Made by a program: the position numbers and the translations under genes
In this document: one piece after another, positions 10,575-21,667 of the stretch
How the letters are laid out: every line of letters starts with the position of its first letter
How positions within the stretch are numbered: position 1 is the first letter of the stretch
The notes under the pieces: model-generated
Database searches by the model: none
Told to the model about the DNA's origin: nothing
The model's input: only the letters and a program-made list of their open reading frames with translations
Assembly: GCA_000310025.1 (NCBI GenBank)
Contig: FN649745.1
Span: 1,086,884 to 1,150,883 of the forward strand
Source: Ectocarpus siliculosus
Taxonomy: Eukaryota > Sar > Phaeophyceae > Ectocarpales > Ectocarpaceae
Reading direction: 5' to 3'
Length of the DNA stretch: 64,000 bases

Positions 10575-12655
10575 TACTCCGTATTCCCTCGTCCAATTCA
10601 CTGTATTCCCTCATCAGATTCACTGTATTCCCTGATCAGATACATTGAATTCCCTTGTGAGATACACTGCGTTCCCTGATCGGACACGCTGTATGCCCTG
10701 ACCAGATACACTGTATTCCCTCGCCCAATTCACTGTGTTTCCTCGTCCAGTTCACTGTATCCCCTCGCCAGTTTCACTGTGTTCCCTGATCAGATACGTT
10801 GTATTCCGTTATCAGATACCCTGTATTCCCTGAGCAGATCACAGTATTCCCTCGTCAGATTCACTGTATTCCCTATTCCTCCCTCACCAGATACTCTGTA
10901 TTCCCTCGTTTAACTCACTGTATTCCCTCATCAGATACACTGTTTCCCCCTCGCCCTACACACTGTATTCTCTCGTCAGACACACTGTATTCCCTGAGCA
11001 GATCAAAGGATTCCCTCGTCCAATTCACTGTATTTCCTCATCAGATACACTGCATCCCCTCGCCCAATTCACTGTGTTCCCTCGTCAGATTCACTGTATC
11101 CCCTCGTCAGTTTCACTCTGTTCCCTGATCAGATACGTTGTATTCTCTTATCAGATGCATACCCTGTATTCCCTCGTTTGATCAACTGAATTACCTGAGC
11201 AGGTCACAGTATTCCCTCGTCCAATTCACTGTAATCCCTCGTCAGATACATGATCAGATACATTGTGTTCCCTGAGCAGATGCACTGTATTCCCTCGTCC
11301 AATTCACTGTATTCCCTCATCAGATTCACTGTATTCCCTGATCAGATACATTGAATTCCCTTGTGAGATACACTGCGTTCCCTGATCGGACACGCTGTAT
11401 GCCCTGACCAGATACACTGTATTCCCTCGCCCAATTCACTGTGTTTCCTCGTCCAGTTCATTGTATCCCCTCGCCCAATTCACTGTGTTCCCTGATCAGA
11501 TACGTTGTATTCCGTTATCAGATACCCTGTATTCCCTGACCAGATCACAGTATTCCCTCGTCAGATTCACTGTATTCCCTATTCCTCCCTCACCAGATAC
11601 TCTGTATTCCCTCACCAGATACTCTGTATTCCCTCGCCCAATTCACTGTATTCCCTCGTTTAACTCACTGTATTCCCTCATCAGATACACTGTTCCCCCC
11701 TCGCCCTACTCACTGTATTCTCTCGTCAGACACACTGTATTCCCTGAGCAGATCACAGGATTCCCTCGTCCAATTCACTGTATTTCCTCGTCAGATACAC
11801 TGCATCCCCTCGCCCAATTCACTGTGTTCCCTCGTCAGATTCACTGTATCCCCTCGTCAGTTTCACTCTGTTCCCTGATCAGATATGTTGTATTCTCTTA
11901 TCAGATGCATACCCTGTATTCCCTCGTTTGATCAACTGAATTACCTGAGCAGGTCACAGTATTCCCTCGTCCAATTCACTGTAATCCCTCGTCAGATACA
12001 TGATCAGATACATTGTGTTCCCTGAGCAGATGCACTGTATTCCCTCGTCCAATTCACTGTATTCCCTCATCAGATTCACTGTATTCCCAGATCAGATTTA
12101 CTGTATTCCCTCACCAGATTCCCTGTATTTCCTGAGCATATACATTGTATTCCCTGATGCGATACCCTGGATCCCCTGAGCAGATACGCTGGATTCCCTG
12201 GTCCAATCCACTGTATTCCTTCATCAGATTCACTGTACTTCCTCGTCCAATTCACTGTATTCCGTCACCCAATTCACTGTATCCTTTCGTCAGATTCACT
12301 TTGTTCCCTGATCAGATACCCTGAATTTCGTCATCAGATACTCTGTATCCCTTCGTCAGATCAACTAAATTCCCTGAGCAGATGCACTGTACTCCCTCAT
12401 CTGATGCACTGTATTCCCTGAGCAGATACACTGTATTCCCTGAGCAGATACACTGTATTCCCTCGTCCAATTCATTGTAATCCTTGGTGAGATTCACTGT
12501 ATCCCATGACCAGATTCACTGTATGCCCTGAGCAGATACCCTATTGCCTATTTCACTGTATTCCCTCGTCAGATTCACTTTATCCCCTTGTCAGATACAC
12601 TGCATTCCCTGATCAAGTACGCTGCATTCCCTAGTCCAATTCGCTGTATTCCACG
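10575..12655. repeat. 22-bp satellite, main array with higher-order repeat
   Basis: About 90 tandem units with the consensus TTCACTGTATTCCCTCGTC plus 3 bases, alternating TCAGATACACTG and CCAATTCACTG variants. A higher-order copy is visible: 10581-11286 is repeated as 11287-12036. The second copy is 44 bp longer, exactly two units, and the two copies share their unusual variants such as CGGACACGCTGTATGCCC. A third copy begins at 12037 and diverges. All long ORFs here arise from the repeat and are not genes. Confidence 0.9.
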
Positions 12656-13035
12656 GAGTACAGCGTATCTGATGAGGGAATAGAGTGTCTGTGATGATGA
12701 GAGAATACAGTGAAACGTGCAAAGGATACGTACGGTGTATCTGATACGGGAATATAGTGATCCTGACCAGGGAATACATTGTATTTGATGAGGGAATACA
12801 GTTAAACGAACGAGGGAATAGGTGTATCTGATGAGGGAAGACAGTGAATCTGATGAGCGAATACAGTGAAAAGGACAAGGAATACGGTGTATCTGATACG
12901 AGAATACAGTGATCCTGACCAGGGAAAACAGTGTGTTTGATGAGGGAATACGGTGAAACGAACGAGGGAATACGGTGTAGAGGGAATACCGTGAATCTGC
13001 TCAGGGAAACTAGTGTTTAGAGTATGTACGTATCT
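12655..13035. repeat. 22-bp satellite, inverted block 2
   Basis: From about 12655 the same 22-bp unit appears in reverse complement (TGATGAGGGAATACAGTG). The orientation switch is abrupt, after TTCGCTGTATTCCACGG. Confidence 0.85.
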
Positions 13036-13263
13036 GATCAACACATACAGTATACAATCGTCCCCGCTTTAAAGACGCTCGTCTAAAGTCAACTCCCCGC
13101 GATAAAGACGGAAAAAAATCTGAACCAGGGTGCCCCGCAGAGGGGGGGGGTGTTATTTTTACAGCGCGCCCCCCCCAAAATTCATGGTGCAGCACACCAG
13201 CACACCCGTGTAGACAGCACAGAAAGCTGTCTGCTGCTGCTGGCGCTACTACTTCGTGTGGGT

Positions 13264-13662
13264 ATGGAGAGATTCTTCTCGTCTGCTGGCGGCTCGTCCA
13301 CCGCCGGCTTGACAGTATGTGGTGGACCAACGTGCGCGATGAAGTCTCAACTTGTGTCAGGGGTTCATCTATGCCCTTGCGGGCGATCCATGCATGCGTT
13401 TTGTGGTCGGGGCATCGGAGCGGAGGACTACGGGCAGCACAGAGAGTGTACCGATTGCCAGAAGAGAACAGCTGAAGACAATGAGGTTCAAGTCCGTGAG
13501 GCAGTGAAGATGTGGCTTCGTGGAGAGGATGACCCAGAGGTGTTGGAGGAAGAGATAGAAATGGAGCTGCATGGTGTAGAGGAGGACCTTGACAACATAA
13601 ACCTCGATGATGTGTCGACAGCGAAGAGGAAGACGGCGACGGTAGGCCAGGGTCGTGCATGA
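13264..13662 (+). CDS. Small C4HC3 zinc-binding protein, unrecognised
   Basis: 132 residues from the Met at 13264, chosen because the frame upstream is low-complexity. The potential zinc ligands run VCGGPTC, then HLCPCGRSMHAFCG, then CTDC. That gives C-x4-C, C-x-C-x4-H-x2-C and C-x2-C, the C4HC3 order of PHD/RING-like cross-brace fingers although the spacings are not standard. The second half is acidic (EDDPEVLEEEIEMELHGVEE). The stop overlaps the start of the next ORF as ATGA. Its position beside satellites suggests a transposon-derived protein. Function is unknown. Confidence 0.4.
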   Translation: MERFFSSAGGSSTAGLTVCGGPTCAMKSQLVSGVHLCPCGRSMHAFCGRGIGAEDYGQHRECTDCQKRTAEDNEVQVREAVKMWLRGEDDPEVLEEEIEMELHGVEEDLDNINLDDVSTAKRKTATVGQGRA

Positions 13663-13862
13663 CAACGTCGCTTACAGAGGCCGACGTCCGCTCTCGTCTC
13701 GAGGACTGCCGCTCCTTTTTGAACGCGAAGGGGAAGGACGGAGAGTACAGCAAAACACTATACCTTCTTTCGAGGACTGTACATTCGTTTACCGATGAAA
13801 CTCAAGTCAAGCGAAGAGCGAAGGGGGGGGGTGAGGTGCAGGCCACTCTTGGCGACATGTAG
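13659..13862 (+). CDS. Small ORF overlapping the zinc-finger ORF, possible frameshifted continuation
   Basis: 67 residues (starting MTTSLTEADVRSRLEDCRSF), charged and with no recognised domain. Its ATG overlaps the TGA of the preceding ORF in an ATGA arrangement. In a eukaryote the likelier reading is that the two ORFs were one protein now split by a -1 frameshift, or that a short intron is missed. Genuine bicistronic use cannot be excluded. Confidence 0.3.
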   Translation: MTTSLTEADVRSRLEDCRSFLNAKGKDGEYSKTLYLLSRTVHSFTDETQVKRRAKGGGEVQATLGDM

Positions 13863-13869
13863 AGGGGGT

Positions 13870-14594
13870 AGTTTTTTTTGGGGGGGCGCGTAAAGCGATG
13901 CAATCTGTTTCTTCTTTCAAGTTGTCTTGTTTTCGTTTCTGGTGCTGTCTGTCTTACCCGATAATTTCTGGTTTATGTTCTTCGTCGTTTTGTCCCTGCC
14001 GGGTAGGTAGCGTGTGGCATAGCACGTGTTCCGTGCTTGAGTTGGAACAGCGGACTTGTTCGTTCGGTGTGTCAAAGCTGTCGGCAAGATTTTCAACCTG
14101 GGGACAACGATACCATAACAATAACAATGCATAGAGACCACGCTGTCGTAGCAAAACGTTGCCATGCAACACTACCCACCTCTCAGCAGTGTGTTGCGGG
14201 AGGTGGTGTGTGACTGCTAGTGGTGCAGCAACTTCAAAGTCGGTTATGTAGTCTCCTTACAATTTATGTTTTCTCTGAGAACGCTTCATTTCGCTTCTTT
14301 CGGCTTCTGTGAGCGCTCTATTCCGGTCTTCTCGGGCTCTCACAGAGCAGCATTTCTTCTGGAAATTTGGCACTTTGGTGGACTTTCCACTTTTATCTTC
14401 CGCTTTTATATCTCTCGCCTGTTGCTGTCACCCCACTCTGTACCATCACACCACGCATTCCACTCGAAGTACGGCCCTCTCTGTGTGTGCCTCCCTCTCC
14501 TCCGTTCCTCAGTCTCTCTATGTCTCTGACGGTCTGTCTGTCCACATTCTCTTTTCATTTTCGCCTTCTCTCTTGACCGCTCTCGCGTCGGAAT
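13870..14594. other. Intergenic flank of the copia element, no gene seen
   Basis: Pyrimidine-rich on the plus strand. Open frames are short and lack recognised motifs. The copia 3' LTR remnant begins at 14595. Confidence 0.5.
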
Positions 14595-14681
14595 TACATG
14601 ACATAGCGACATTGACAATATTTGAACTAGTCGAACTGACTACCTAATGCTGAAGCTACGGTAGTGCCAAATATTCCAACA
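14595..14681 (-). repeat. Truncated 3' LTR of the copia element
   Basis: 87 bp matching the first 87 bp of the 5' LTR (21545-21631) with about two differences. On the minus strand it begins TGTTGGAATATTTGGCAC, directly after the polypurine tract. Identity ends abruptly at TGTCATGTA, where unrelated sequence follows. Confidence 0.9.
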
Positions 14682-15000
14682 TGCCCCCTCAATGAAGCAA
14701 TGTCCATAATCTATGAACAGCTTGCTGAACATATAAGATGCTGAGATACGGCGAACTACAACAACGTGCAGAAGAACGAATGCATGGCACTTGGAGTGAG
14801 AAAGTTTTCCATGGATGCGTATCTGTGGCAAGAGAAAATGTCAACCCCACCATACTGAGTACGTGATTGATGTTACCTACAAGATCCTACCTTTTCCATA
14901 GGTATACGTCCAACTTTGTTGTGATGAACACACGTACATGCCCCCTCGAATGACATTCACTTAATACGGGCTACAGATGTATATATGCCCCCTCGAATGG
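14682..15000 (-). promoter_or_regulatory. Polypurine tract and two upstream PPT-like copies
   Basis: Minus-strand CATTGAGGGGGCA abuts the 3' LTR (14682-14694). Near-identical CATTCGAGGGGGCA occurs twice more, at about 14939-14953 and 14987-15000, 48 bp apart. The tract next to the LTR is the expected plus-strand primer. The others could be spare primers or duplicated sequence. Confidence 0.6.
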
Positions 15001-15390
15001 TATTCACTCGATATGAATTACGATATCATCGCAACAACGCATTCGTCTATGGTACCGGTTATCGTCCTCCAACCTGATCTCGCATTCCGTCCTGTCCCCA
15101 TGGCTTGCGATCGATGTGAACCTGTACGTCCGATAGTTATCCATGGGTGATGCCTCGAAAAATCCCACTTGCCCCAAGTAGTGACAAGTGCAGCACATGA
15201 CGTGGTTGCTCCCCATTGTGCCATGAATAGGCTGTATAGATGAACCTTGACAATCTTGTTGCCAGTTCATGCGCTGTGTAGCGATGAACGTTCTCGAGCT
15301 GTTGCCTCTATGGTGCCGTGGTGCCCGTAGAGAGAAGTGTTGTGCGCCAGATCTCGTTCTGGATGGATTTCCTGGCTGCTTCAGAGATCC
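15001..15390. other. 3' untranslated region of the copia element
   Basis: Between the pol stop and the PPT repeats. No ORF with recognisable motifs on the element's coding strand. Confidence 0.6.
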
Positions 15391-17130
15391 TCACTCCTTG
15401 GTTGAATAAGCCAGAATCTGGTCGACGAGCTTTCGGTGGATGGCCTTCGTAGTGCTTTTCGTGAAGAGGTCGGCAGGTAGATCTCCCGACGGGACGTGGT
15501 ATACGCTCAAGCGTCCGCTTTCGATGAGCTCCGTTGTGAACCACTTCCGCAGCTGAAGGTGCTTCGTCCTGGCGCTGTAGGAGTTGTTACTCACTAGCGA
15601 TAGAGCGCCCGTCCAATCATTTCCGATCCGAATGTTGCTGAACTGATTGAGGAATCCGAGTTCCGACAACATGTCTTGAATGTGGCAGCATTCTCGTGCT
15701 GCATAGGAGATTGAAACCATCTCCGCCTCCGTTGTGCTGAGTGCAGTCAGCGATTGAAGTGATGAGGCCCATGAAATGGGCGCGCCGCACAGAAGAAAAA
15801 GGTATCCACTTGTTGACCTCCTCTTCTCAAGGTCTTGAGCAAAGCTTGCGTCTGCCCAAGCTTGGATATTGAAATCCCCGCTCTTGAACACGATGTCCAA
15901 CTCTGGCCGTTGTTTGAGGTACCGGAGTACATGCTTAGCCCTGGACATGTGGGCCTTGCTGGGTTTGCTGGTAGCCCGTGTCAATTCAAGCATGGCGTAT
16001 GATATGTCCCAGCGGCTGGTCCGGCTCAAATACAAAAGGCTTCCGATTAAGCTTTGGTACGTCTTGATGCCGTCCTCGTCGAGTAGAGTCTCCGCTGGCT
16101 GGTCCAGCGATAGCTCTCCTCCGACGCTTGGCGTGCTAACTGGGTTGCAGTCTTGCATCCCAAATCGTTCCAGTAGTGAAGTGGTGTAGTCCGTTTGGCT
16201 GATCCGGAGGGTCGTTTTTACTCGATCGCGTGTGATCTTCATCCCCAGGATGAGGGACACCTCTCCGAGATCGGTCATGGTAAAGCGGTCCATAAGCTGC
16301 TTCTTCTTCTTGACGAGTAGCTTCTTGTCCGGCGATGTCAGGAGAATGTCATCATCATAAATTGTTAATAGACAGTATCCTCCCCCAATTTCTGTGATGT
16401 ACATGCACGGGTCCGTCTTTGTAGCCCTGAATCCCATCGCCAGAAGAGCCTTGTCCAATGTGAGATGCCAAACGCGGCTTGCTGTCCGCAGTCCATAAAC
16501 AGCTTGCTGTAACTTCATGATGAAGGGTTTTCCTTGAGCGTCAAGCTTCTCGTATCCAGGAGCTTGTCGCACGTATGTCGGTGAGTCGATAGGGCTTTGA
16601 AGGAACGCCGTCTTGACGTCCAGCATCAAAATATCCCAGTCAAAATGGCAGGCGATGGCCATTAGTATCCGTTGACTCTCGATGCGGCAAACCGGTGCAA
16701 AGGTTGCCCCGCAATCGATTCCAGGTCGCTGAGCATATCCTTGACAGACAATTCTTGCCTTGAAAGTGTAGTCGCTCTTGACCTTGAACACCCACCGCGA
16801 TCCGATGACCTTGTTTCCGACCGGAACCGCCGATCTTGGGATGAGGTCGTAGACGTTGTTCTCGTGAAGGCTCGCCATTTCCTTGTCCATTGCCTTGGAC
16901 CATTGTGCGCTGTGTGTTGACGCCTTGGCTTCCTTGAACGTGTTGGGCAGCGTAATGCTGGCAGGATCCGGGTTGGATTGGGTGATTGTTTCCGTGACGT
17001 ATGCATACTCCACGAGTGAACTACGTTCCGGCTCGTGAGCATAGTCTTCTTTCTCGAACGTGGCCGACGTAGCCAGTCGTTTCAATTCGAGTCTCGTTTT
17101 TCCGTCTAAATAGCCCCGCAGTGTCCACAC
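15391..17130 (-). pseudogene. copia polyprotein, reverse transcriptase and RNase H part
   Basis: 579-codon frame in a different phase from the upstream integrase frame, so a single frameshift near 17100-17130 separates them. RT landmarks in order: RIVCQGYAQRPGIDCGATFAPV, DILMLDVKTAFLQ, KLQQAVYGLRTASRVW and IYDDDILLTS. The catalytic box reads YDDD where copia elements usually have YVDD. RNase H follows: AWADASFAQDLEKRRSTSGY, TALSTTEAEMVSISYAAREC, RTKHLQLRKWF and DLFTKSTTKAIHRKLV. Length and motif order are otherwise complete, which points to fairly recent inactivation. Confidence 0.92.
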
Positions 17131-17989
17131 TCGGGGGGTCTTGGGCTGGTCCCTTGGACCGTAATGTCCTGCTCAAAGATGTGACAGTTCCCTGCGACCG
17201 TAGTGATGTTGCCCTGTCTGGCGATGTATCAGGAAGCAATGAAGAACTTGAGGGGTCCTGTCCCTGCGTCGAGTCCTCCCCGTGGTCAAATGACGTTCGG
17301 CTACTCGGTGTTCCCACAGAATCCGGTGTTGACGGCGGATCAAACGTGACCCCTGAACCGGTTGTCGTGAGTGGACGTGGTGAACCCTCCGAACAGTTGC
17401 TCTTTTCCAACTCTTGGTCCTCCTCGTTGTTGGGTTCCTCCCTGGTTGTGCCGAGGAGGGGTAAATGCGCAAGAATGTCCCAACGATACGCTTCATAAGC
17501 GCCGTTGTCATCTGCATCTTCGTCTTCGTCTTGATTGGACAGGATCTTGTCTTGTCCAGCTTCCGGTATTGCCGTTGGCGGCGTCTCAATGAACGTGACA
17601 TTCCGGCTTTCCGTAATCCGGCGGTTGTGTGGATTGTAGACTCGATAGGACTTGCTGTCCTTGCTGTACCCCAGCATGATGCCTTCCCAAGCCCTCTTTT
17701 CTAGCTTGTTGCCGTGTCTCTCGTTGTGCACGAAGGCCCTTGCTCCAATACCCCTCAAACCCGAAAGATCTGGTTCCTTCCCGAATAGCTTGGAGTATGG
17801 CGAGCTTCCGCCAAGTGCACGATGAGGAGAGCGATTAATAAGGAAGACCGACGTTTCGCATATTTCTCCCCACAGGAACTTCGGAAGTCCAGTGTCGATG
17901 AGGATGCACCTTGTCATGTTCATTATCGTCCTTCCGTCACGTTCCGATACACCATTCTGCTGAGGAGTATTTGTCGATGCAAACTCCAT
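17021..17989 (-). pseudogene. copia polyprotein, second half of integrase and linker
   Basis: In the same frame as the gag-protease-integrase part and separated from it only by the TAA at 18020-18022. It starts with FASTNTPQQNGVSERDGRT, which supplies the third catalytic acidic residue (Glu in SER), and continues with LPKFLWGEICETSVFLINRSPH and the C-terminal integrase domain (GYSKDSKSYRVYNPHNRRI). A Ser/Thr/Pro-rich linker leads to the frameshift before RT. Confidence 0.9.
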
Positions 17990-18019
17990 CTTTATTCCGG
18001 TTCCACTGCAGTAGGTCCT

Positions 18020-20332
18020 TTAGTACTCAGCCACGTACTCTCCGCCTTTGTCGCAGCGTAGACGCTGCACCCTTAGCCCCAGGGGGATGACGTAATCCTG
18101 AATGAAATAAGTCAGGGTGTCGATAGCTTGATCCTTGGAAGATATCGGGTAAACCGCTTTCCATCTGGTGTGGTGATCCGTGAACTTGCTGAAATAGTTG
18201 GACCCGTCCTTTGCTTGAGGCTTGAACGGTCCGGCCAAATCCGTGTAGACCAACTCGAACGGAGAGGTTGTCGTGACCGTAGACTCCTTTGGATGCTTGA
18301 GCTGAGCACTTTTCCCAAGCATGCAAACCTTGCAAGGGGAAAGATCTCCTTGGAACAAAACACCCGAGTCAGGCTTCGAGCGCAGCGTCTTCATGCTGTT
18401 CTCGTTCAGGTGTCCGAGACGACGGTGCCAGTTGTCCGTGTCCTCGTTGGTAGTCGGGAATGCCGACTGTGCCTGAGCTGATGAAACCTTGGAGAGAATC
18501 TTCAAATCCACCTTGAAGATCGACCCATCTCGCCTCAGAGGAAAGTGAACGTTTTCCCTTTCCAGTCTAGGAAAATCCGATATGATGGTTTCTATTCTCT
18601 TCGTCTGGGCAGCTCCGGATGAGAACAAGTTCCGTCCGATCCCCGGCACTATCGTGATGGGTAGACGCGCCACATGCGTCTTGCCGTGGCTGTCGGTGAT
18701 GCCACACCGTATGTAGCCTGTAGCTGTTCCACGCAGCTTGTGCAGGCCTGCCGTGGTTATGACGCGGGATGGGACCAGTCTACGATAATCTGTCATCATC
18801 GCCTTGATCCCTGGAACCAGTTTGTCGTCGATGTAGTGAGCGGATGCTCCGCTGTGCACCATCATCGGCAAGCGGGCAGTGTTGTGGTCCGATGTGGAGA
18901 GGCCTTCTTCCTCTTCCGTGACTGTGAACGAGAATCCCATGGCTTTTGGGATGTCATCGCTGTCTTGATCCGATGTCGTAGAATCCTTCTCCTCAGTAGC
19001 TTGACGAGACAAGCTGATGTGCTTGAACACCCTAGCGATGTCTTTCGTTGAGACGCTGTCGCTTGATGACTCATCTTCTTCAGCAGCTGCGTTGGCGAAG
19101 TTGCTCTTGCCCTGCCTGTGCTGTTTCCTAGAAGACTTCGTTCCGGCCTTCCTAGCCGCTGATGCTTTGCATTCCGAGGTGTCGTGGGTGGGTGTTTTGT
19201 GGAAAGAACACCATTTCTTCTTTCCGGTCGTGTCGCCCTTCTGACGGGGTGTGGATGTGTCGCCACCGAGGTTGTCGGTCGATCTTCCCGTCTTCGTGCA
19301 GTCTTTCTGGTAGTGTCCAAGCTCACCACACGAGTAGCATCTGACCTTAGACGTGTCACGTCGAGCTGGACCAGCTGCCATAGCTGATCCCCTCCCTATG
19401 CGCCCGGATGTTGCATATCCGTTCATGTGCATGTTCTGAATAGTGAATTTTAGCTGCTCCAGAGTAAAATCTGGATTGCTCATGACGTGGAACTTGATGG
19501 ACTCGTACTCTCTGGGCATCCCCCTCATGATGGTGTCCATTTTTCTGTGCCGCGAAACATGCTCTCCTACCAGCTCGAGCTGCTCGGCGAGCTGGTCAAT
19601 GTTCCTGAAGAAGGTGTCCGGATCGGATCCTTCTTCCATTCGGAAGTTGGCAAGTCTTGTCATGAGTTGTTGCCTCCTGTGAGTTGACTTGTTCTGATGC
19701 TTGTTCTCCAGCGCAAGCCAGGCTGCTTGCCCGTCTGCCTTCCTTCCTTTCTTCGACTCGTACGTGCGCATAAAACACTTTGCGTCTCCGCTGGTGGTCA
19801 GAAATAAGACATTGTATAGTAGAGCGTTGATCTGCTCCCATTCATCAATCTCACGTTGATTCTGAGGTGGCCCAGGTTGTTCCGAATCTCGCGCTTTAAG
19901 ATCCGGCGATCCTGTCCCGGGACTGTCACGATCCGCAGTCCTTCCTGGTATCACAACAGCAGTCGCCGCACTGCTGGCTGATGATTTTTCTTGAGTTCCT
20001 ACAGCCTTGTTGCTGTCCCCGTCAGCGACTTCCTCGCTGGGCACCGGGGCTTCCATGGTGCCTGATGCATGGGCTCGCCGCGCATAGATCTCCTTCGGTT
20101 TTGAGGAGTCGCCATTCAATATCTCGAACATGTCCCGCCGAGATAATTCCAGAACGGTCTTGATGTCGACCTTCCAATCTTCATACTTGTTTGGATTCTC
20201 GTCGAACTTCGGGATGCCTCTGACGATCGACGTGAGCTTGCCGGTGGACTCTGCCATGATGTTACACCAGCTGCTGCGCTTGAGGGCTTGTACTTGCTTG
20301 TTGGATCCTGGAGCTCCGCCAGTCCAATCCAA
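18020..20332 (-). pseudogene. copia gag, protease and first half of integrase
   Basis: 770 codons ending at a premature TAA within the integrase core. The gag domain covers about residues 26-320; a likely start is the Met in MAESTGKLTS at about residue 26, because the first residues read through an untypical leader. A zinc knuckle CYSCGELGHYQKDC lies near residue 330. The protease should have DSGAS, but here it reads VHSGASAHY, with His at codon 493, which removes the catalytic Asp. Integrase follows with the HHCC finger (WHRRLGHLNENSM ... CKVCMLGK) and two catalytic Asp (LVYTDLAGP, RCDKGGEY). Confidence 0.92.
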
Positions 20333-20450
20333 TTTCTCGTGTTCTTGATTTCCGTCGTAGATCTCGCAGATCCAGAAAGTATTCCTCGCTTCCAGATCTG
20401 GTCACGAGTCCCGAATCTTCGTTTCCTCGAACTTGACCTCGAACGATGTG

Positions 20451-20480
20451 CCAGAGCGCTAACCGAGGCTCATAACCTCT
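20451..20480 (-). promoter_or_regulatory. Primer binding site complementary to a tRNA-Met (CAU) half-molecule
   Basis: Immediately inside the 5' LTR the element reads GAGGTTATGAGCCTCGG and continues. The complementary plus strand reads as the D-stem-to-anticodon part of a tRNA with loop CTCATAA. This matches copia-type priming by the 5' half of a Met tRNA rather than by its 3' CCA end. The exact tRNA species is not determined. Confidence 0.6.
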
Positions 20481-21631
20481 TGGGGATGTAGGCTTATGGG
20501 TGTTGACGACCCGTATCGGCTCTCGAAGAGGTGTTGTTGTTTGTCGTCAAAGGGTAGTCCTAATTTGCTCTTGAGTTGGTGCGTGCTCTCTCCGCAGTGT
20601 GTCGCGCAAGTAGAACGTGCGTATGCAGCAATGACCACTGATGTACGTAAGCAGAGCACCCGATTGTGCAATATAGTCACAGGTCAAAGGCAAAAACTCA
20701 AGTACTGCGTGTAAGCCTGTACGTGTCCTGTACGGCTGCAGCGCGGCGTGCCAACTCACTTGTTGTGCCGCTGGACCCTTTAGTACGAGAGGCTTGGCTC
20801 TGAGTACGCAGGAAGGTCCGAAGGAGAAGAAGATGGTGTGGTGGAAATGTAATTACTTGATCAGTGGAGACCAGAAAGAATGTAGAGAAACAGAGGGGTA
20901 GTCAAGGGGTAGTGAACCCCGGAGAAGTACAGAGGTTGAGAAACCCCAAAGAAGCAGAGGGTTGGAGAACCCCCAGAGAAGCAGAGTGAGAGGATGGAGC
21001 GAGTACGTACGCGCTCATCCTCGAAATCATGGGATCACACCTATCTATCCGACAACGTCGACCAATCACACGTGTTCAGAATACGGTACTGGTAAGCTAC
21101 GATACGTTTCTGGAAAGATGACTTCAACACCATGCTCTCGAACTTGTGCCACGTATGCACATCAAGTATTATTGTACTTGCACGCACAAGTGATTACTTG
21201 CACTGACATACAGTACGACAAACCGCAGAATACAGCTTCAACAATTGAACTAATGTACTTTCCAAATTCGACTGCTGAGCGCAGACAAATATTCATTCAT
21301 TCAAGCACGCAAGTCTGAGTTACTTGCGGTGGTACATATCCTTTCATACACACAAGTCAGAGGCACTTGCGACAACTACCCGATGCATATATATTTCCGA
21401 GCACGCAAAGTCTGAGCTACTTGCACTATGACATATTTATTTCTGGAAATCTAGGCTATGCAGATTATTTCTGGATATGAAACACAGAACATCAACCATG
21501 TCTCCATATTCCGAGTATGACAGACCAGACGGAATTTTACCTACTACATGACATAGTGACATTGACAATATTTGAACTAGTCAAACTGACTACCTAATGC
21601 TGAAGCTACGGTAGTGCCAAATATTCCAACA
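20481..21631 (-). repeat. 5' LTR of the copia element
   Basis: About 1151 bp, beginning TGTTGG and ending CCCCA directly before the primer binding site. Long for a copia LTR. Its first 87 bp pair with the truncated 3' LTR. The U3 part contains four palindromic CAAGT...ACTTG boxes. Confidence 0.8.
21187..21424. promoter_or_regulatory. Four CAAGT(N4-7)ACTTG palindromic boxes in LTR U3
   Basis: Copies at 21187-21200, 21310-21326, 21353-21369 and 21405-21423, three of them with the fuller form CAAGTCTGAGNTACTTG. Spaced inverted boxes in U3 look like enhancer or repressor binding sites. No binding protein can be named. Confidence 0.4.
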
Positions 21632-21667
21632 TTTGGAGCTATTGGCTAGCTGGGGGATCGGGTTGGT

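Larger units (their letters stand above)
14595..21631 (-). mobile_element. Ty1/copia LTR retrotransposon, inactivated, 3' LTR truncated
   Basis: Minus-strand element of about 7 kb. Order from its 5' end: 5' LTR (20481-21631), tRNA-Met half-molecule primer binding site, gag, protease and integrase (20332-17021), reverse transcriptase and RNase H (17130-15391), polypurine tract (about 14682-14694) and 87 bp of 3' LTR. Integrase before RT defines copia. It is dead: one in-frame stop inside integrase, one frameshift before RT, an Asp-to-His change in the protease, and loss of most of the 3' LTR. Because the right-hand LTR is almost absent, no target duplication can be matched. Confidence 0.92.

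Noticed and set aside
10575-12655. Possible CRISPR array
   Set aside because: Units are contiguous 22-bp variants without unique spacers, and the context is eukaryotic.
10799-13044. Long ORFs on both strands (for example 11461-11931) within the 22-bp repeat
   Set aside because: They arise because three 22-bp units make 66 bp with no stop; the peptide is the repeat translated in three frames.
20451-20480. A tRNA-Met gene on the plus strand
   Set aside because: Only the D-stem to anticodon part is present and it sits exactly at the LTR boundary, so it is a primer binding site.
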